Of a stretch of 64,000 bases of DNA, positions 62,401 to 64,000 are shown in pieces. The notes under the pieces are model-generated. The model did no database searches. It had not been told where the DNA came from and saw only the letters and a program-made list of their open reading frames with translations. Position numbers and translations under genes: made by a program. Position 1 is the first letter of the stretch, and every line of letters starts with the position of its first letter. The DNA comes from JACMLD01 sp038207265 (GTDB lineage: Bacteria > Bacteroidota > Bacteroidia > Chitinophagales > Chitinophagaceae), in assembly GCA_038207265.1 (NCBI GenBank), contig JBBQZZ010000009.1:62001-126000 (forward strand), in the 5' to 3' direction.

Positions 62401-64000
62401 ATTGTTGAGATATATGTTGAGGTAATTAACTATACCAAAGTGTGTAGAAGCGAAAAAAGCTATCCCTCCACGTTGTTTAGCCAATGTGAATTTTTCAGAC
62501 AATGACTGATTAAAATCAAAACGTTGTGGACTAAATGTAAAAAAATTACCGGCGTTGCATCCATTCACAGAGAACACCGGGTATTTACCAGCATTATTAT
62601 AAGCCTGGGGATTTTCAATATTAAATTCCAATGTAGTAGATGACGAATGGCCAAAATAAGTAACAAGGCTGAGTCCCTGTTCAAACAAGTTTGCAATATT
62701 GTCGCTTGATAATTGTTCTACCGGATTGGAAGAGTTTTTGCAAAAAATCTCAACGTTTGCTCCTATTAAAGTATCCTGTAAAATATCTTTATATGAATCC
62801 ATATAATTACACAAAACTGTTCCAAGGTAAACGTCACTTGCACCCGTTACAAACATTATATTCTTCATCCATGCTCTGCCTGCAATTGTATTGGGACTGT
62901 TTTGCTGTGCTGATTCGTACTCTTTTACTTTATCAAGGTAAACAGAAACTTCCGCAGGCGAAACTGCGGATATACGTCCGATGGGTGTTATCGCAATCGG
63001 GTTGGCTCCATCTGCAGAAGCCAGCATATTATCGGATGCAGGCCACCCAAATGTGGGCACTAAGTTTAAGCGGTCATCTATGGGATCTGCTATATTTGCG
63101 CGGTATTCATTATATGCTACTCCATGTCCAATCAATAAAACAAATTGAATCGGAACATTAAATTTTGCTCTGGCAAACCGCAGGTAATTTTTAACGGATA
63201 ATGGATGTTTCTTGATACCAAATGCAAATTGATCCACCAATTCGTCAATATCTACTACCTTAACGTTGAACCCGCCCCCCACAGCCGAACCCCTGTAATT
63301 TTTATAGTCATTAACCGGGTTCACTCCATTGGCTCCATTATACAGCAATGGATTTGAAATAATCAGGTAATTGCCCTGGTTTGCAGCATTATTAAAATCA
63401 ATGAAATTTCTGGTGGTGAAGTCTGATGGGGCTATATTTTGAAAATTAGTCACCTCTTGGCTTACCAAAATAAATTTCCTGTCTACCATACTGGGTGCAA
63501 TGGCAAATTGAACGGTACCTGCAACAGATAAATCCCCGGTATACCTTGTTTTATTTGTTACATCATACAACACAGGTGCCGTACTGCCATTGTTGAAATT
63601 GACTACCTGCAGAAAATTACCACTACTGGTTGCCGGTAGTTCGAAGATAAAGTTGGAAGCACCACCAAAATTAAACAACCTGGGGTAAGTCAATTCAAAA
63701 TAAGAGATCACAATTCTATCTGTACCAGTAGTTGAATTATTCAAAAATTGAACATCAGCGTTTCCTCCTGCTATCAGTGAAGCAGGTATTGATGCAGTTG
63801 CGATGACATCACTGAAATAATCACATAAAGTATCTTTTACAAGTGTGCCGTTGACTTTTGCCTGTATGGTTCTTGTATTAAGTGCATTGCCTGCCGCTCC
63901 AAATCTTAATTGTGCAGGCTGACCAGCAGGAGCAGGATACAGGTTTGAAATAGTAGAAGTTCTTGGACCGCCGGGATATAATTCTTCCGTACTCCAAAAT
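59479..64000 (-). CDS. PorU2-like C25 (gingipain-type) cysteine peptidase, 5' end outside the window
   Basis: The frame is open from 64000 to the stop at 59479, so about 1507 residues are visible and the start is missing. The TTG at 63744 is not a real start, since the codons before it read on sensibly (SDVIATASIPASLIAGGNADV). The C25 core has FVLLIGHG, the catalytic histidine in YFGHSSSTTLEFN (codon 62647-62649) and the catalytic cysteine in VNGCNAG (codon 62557-62559). A CARDB-like domain with DADNAVTETSELNN follows, then several beta-rich modules and a T9SS tail beginning NYPNPFTTSTAF. Proteins of this build are described as second PorU-type sortases of type IX secretion. Whether it processes T9SS substrates or is itself a secreted peptidase is open. 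Confidence 0.75.
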   Translation of the reverse strand, partial: FWSTEELYPGGPRTSTISNLYPAPAGQPAQLRFGAAGNALNTRTIQAKVNGTLVKDTLCDYFSDVIATASIPASLIAGGNADVQFLNNSTTGTDRIVISYFELTYPRLFNFGGASNFIFELPATSSGNFLQVVNFNNGSTAPVLYDVTNKTRYTGDLSVAGTVQFAIAPSMVDRKFILVSQEVTNFQNIAPSDFTTRNFIDFNNAANQGNYLIISNPLLYNGANGVNPVNDYKNYRGSAVGGGFNVKVVDIDELVDQFAFGIKKHPLSVKNYLRFARAKFNVPIQFVLLIGHGVAYNEYRANIADPIDDRLNLVPTFGWPASDNMLASADGANPIAITPIGRISAVSPAEVSVYLDKVKEYESAQQNSPNTIAGRAWMKNIMFVTGASDVYLGTVLCNYMDSYKDILQDTLIGANVEIFCKNSSNPVEQLSSDNIANLFEQGLSLVTYFGHSSSTTLEFNIENPQAYNNAGKYPVFSVNGCNAGNFFTFSPQRFDFNQSLSEKFTLAKQRGGIAFFASTHFGIVNYLNIYLNNFNNIMGKSDYGASLGKIARDAAQQLIQIAGTGDYYARLHAEEMTLHGDPALKFNFSPLPDYVLEEPQVKISPQFVSVAEDKYKADIIIYNLGKAINDSITVEVKQQYPNGAIAVLLRKKIAGTHYKDSVSLAVPIVATRDKGSNKLIITVDADNAVTETSELNNTITKEFFVYEDEARPVYPYDYSIVNQQNIKLYASTANPLSSLKQYVMEMDTTADFNSLSKITKTLSSVGGLLEFDPSTTFADSTVYYWRVALVPAAGGQYVWNNASFIYLANSSTGANQSHYFQHLASDVSEISMASNRSWKFGTRITNIFVKNGVYPYGGNQDNDFSVEIASKPEKIESACLGNSLLFNVINPITLAPWKNVDENGNNLNLYGSASANCKYNRNYNFEFSYMSAANRKVIADFMDSIPSGYYVVVRSFDVDNPNSYSATWKSDESIYGQGNSIYTKLLNAGFVNIDSLNSARAWIFVYKKGDLSFASKSALTVGTFDRVTVSTDLLTPDTVGFITSPKFGPAKSWKQLHWRGSSQEPNSSDNANVSVIGVTSDSIETVLFSLDKSQQDLDISSINPLQYPYIKLRMRNADSVTLTPYQLSYWRLNFDPLPEGALIPNIYLKTKTPGQAIDSLDVGEHLNFGIAFKNISITAFDSLRIKVYILDKNNVQHAIPFSKKKPLIAGDSLRIDFDIDTKDYSGLNTLYIDFNPDGDQPEQYHFNNFMFRNFYVRPDKTNPLLDVTFDNVHILNRDIVSSKPHILIKLKDEAKYLLLNDTSGMTVQVRSLADNSLKIFQFGTDTLRFIPAVSGTDNTASIEFNPQFLTQVSADGDEYELLVTGKDRSGNKAGTTQYKVVFRIISKPMVSNLLNYPNPFTTSTAFVFTITGSEVPDNMKIQIITVTGKIVREITRQELGPLHIGRNITDYKWDGNDQFGQRLANGVYLYRFVTTLKGKRLDKYSGDGDNTDKFFNRGYGKMYLMR

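Overview
The window reads as chromosomal DNA of a Bacteroidetes bacterium, most likely of the Chitinophagaceae or Sphingobacteriales kind. The evidence is the Bacteroidetes promoter form (TTG, about 19 bases, then TAnnTTTG) in front of several operons, the weak purine-rich ribosome binding sites, the type IX secretion tail domains, and the Bacteroidetes-type Tra proteins. No species is claimed.

Layout. (1) 1-19457, + strand: the tail of an integrative conjugative element or conjugative transposon. A compact operon encodes the type IV secretion machine (TraE, TraF, VirB4-like TraG, three related VirB5/TraI-like periplasmic proteins, VirB6-like TraJ, VirB8-like TraK, a TraL-position membrane protein, VirB10-like TraM, VirB9-like TraN and two lipoproteins). 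Accessory genes follow: two related soluble proteins, two small DNA-binding-type proteins, a DUF1896-like protein, and a very large DarB-like N6-methylase/SF2-helicase split by an in-frame TAA. (2) 19458-19796: the likely element edge, with an outward-facing promoter-like sequence, a terminator and tRNA-Asp. (3) 20059-31228: envelope and general metabolism (Gfo/Idh/MocA oxidoreductase, sugar transferase, M1 peptidase, an acyltransferase-like protein, IspD, isoaspartyl peptidase, heptose-phosphate kinase, amino acid permease, OmpH/Skp). (4) 31338-45305, - strand: the transcription/translation cluster, in transcription order tRNA-Thr(TGT), tRNA-Tyr, tRNA-Gly, tRNA-Thr(GGT), tuf, tRNA-Trp, secE, nusG, rplK, rplA, rplJ, rplL, rpoB, rpoC. 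Terminator and promoter pairs divide it between nusG and rplK and between rplL and rpoB. (5) 45464-47804: hpf, a Xer recombinase, rpsU and ribE. (6) 47841-57006: a surface-glycan-flavoured group (methyltransferase, family 2 glycosyltransferase, T9SS-exported M1 peptidase, second Gfo/Idh/MocA protein, radical SAM protein, two GT-C-like membrane proteins). (7) 57141-64000: an HscA-like Hsp70 and the 3' part of a PorU2-like C25 cysteine peptidase that runs off the right edge.

The observations most worth a second look lie at the end of the conjugative element. Two proteins that are not part of the machine, one of them the giant methylase/helicase, end in nearly the same short basic tail, and a third has a looser version. 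This could be a signal for delivery into recipient cells through the neighbouring secretion system, as phage P1 delivers DarB with its DNA. The methylase/helicase has an in-frame stop between methylase motifs I and IV, so it is either newly broken or made as two pieces. A damaged copy of part of tRNA-Trp, with a palindrome in place of its middle, sits next to the intact gene.
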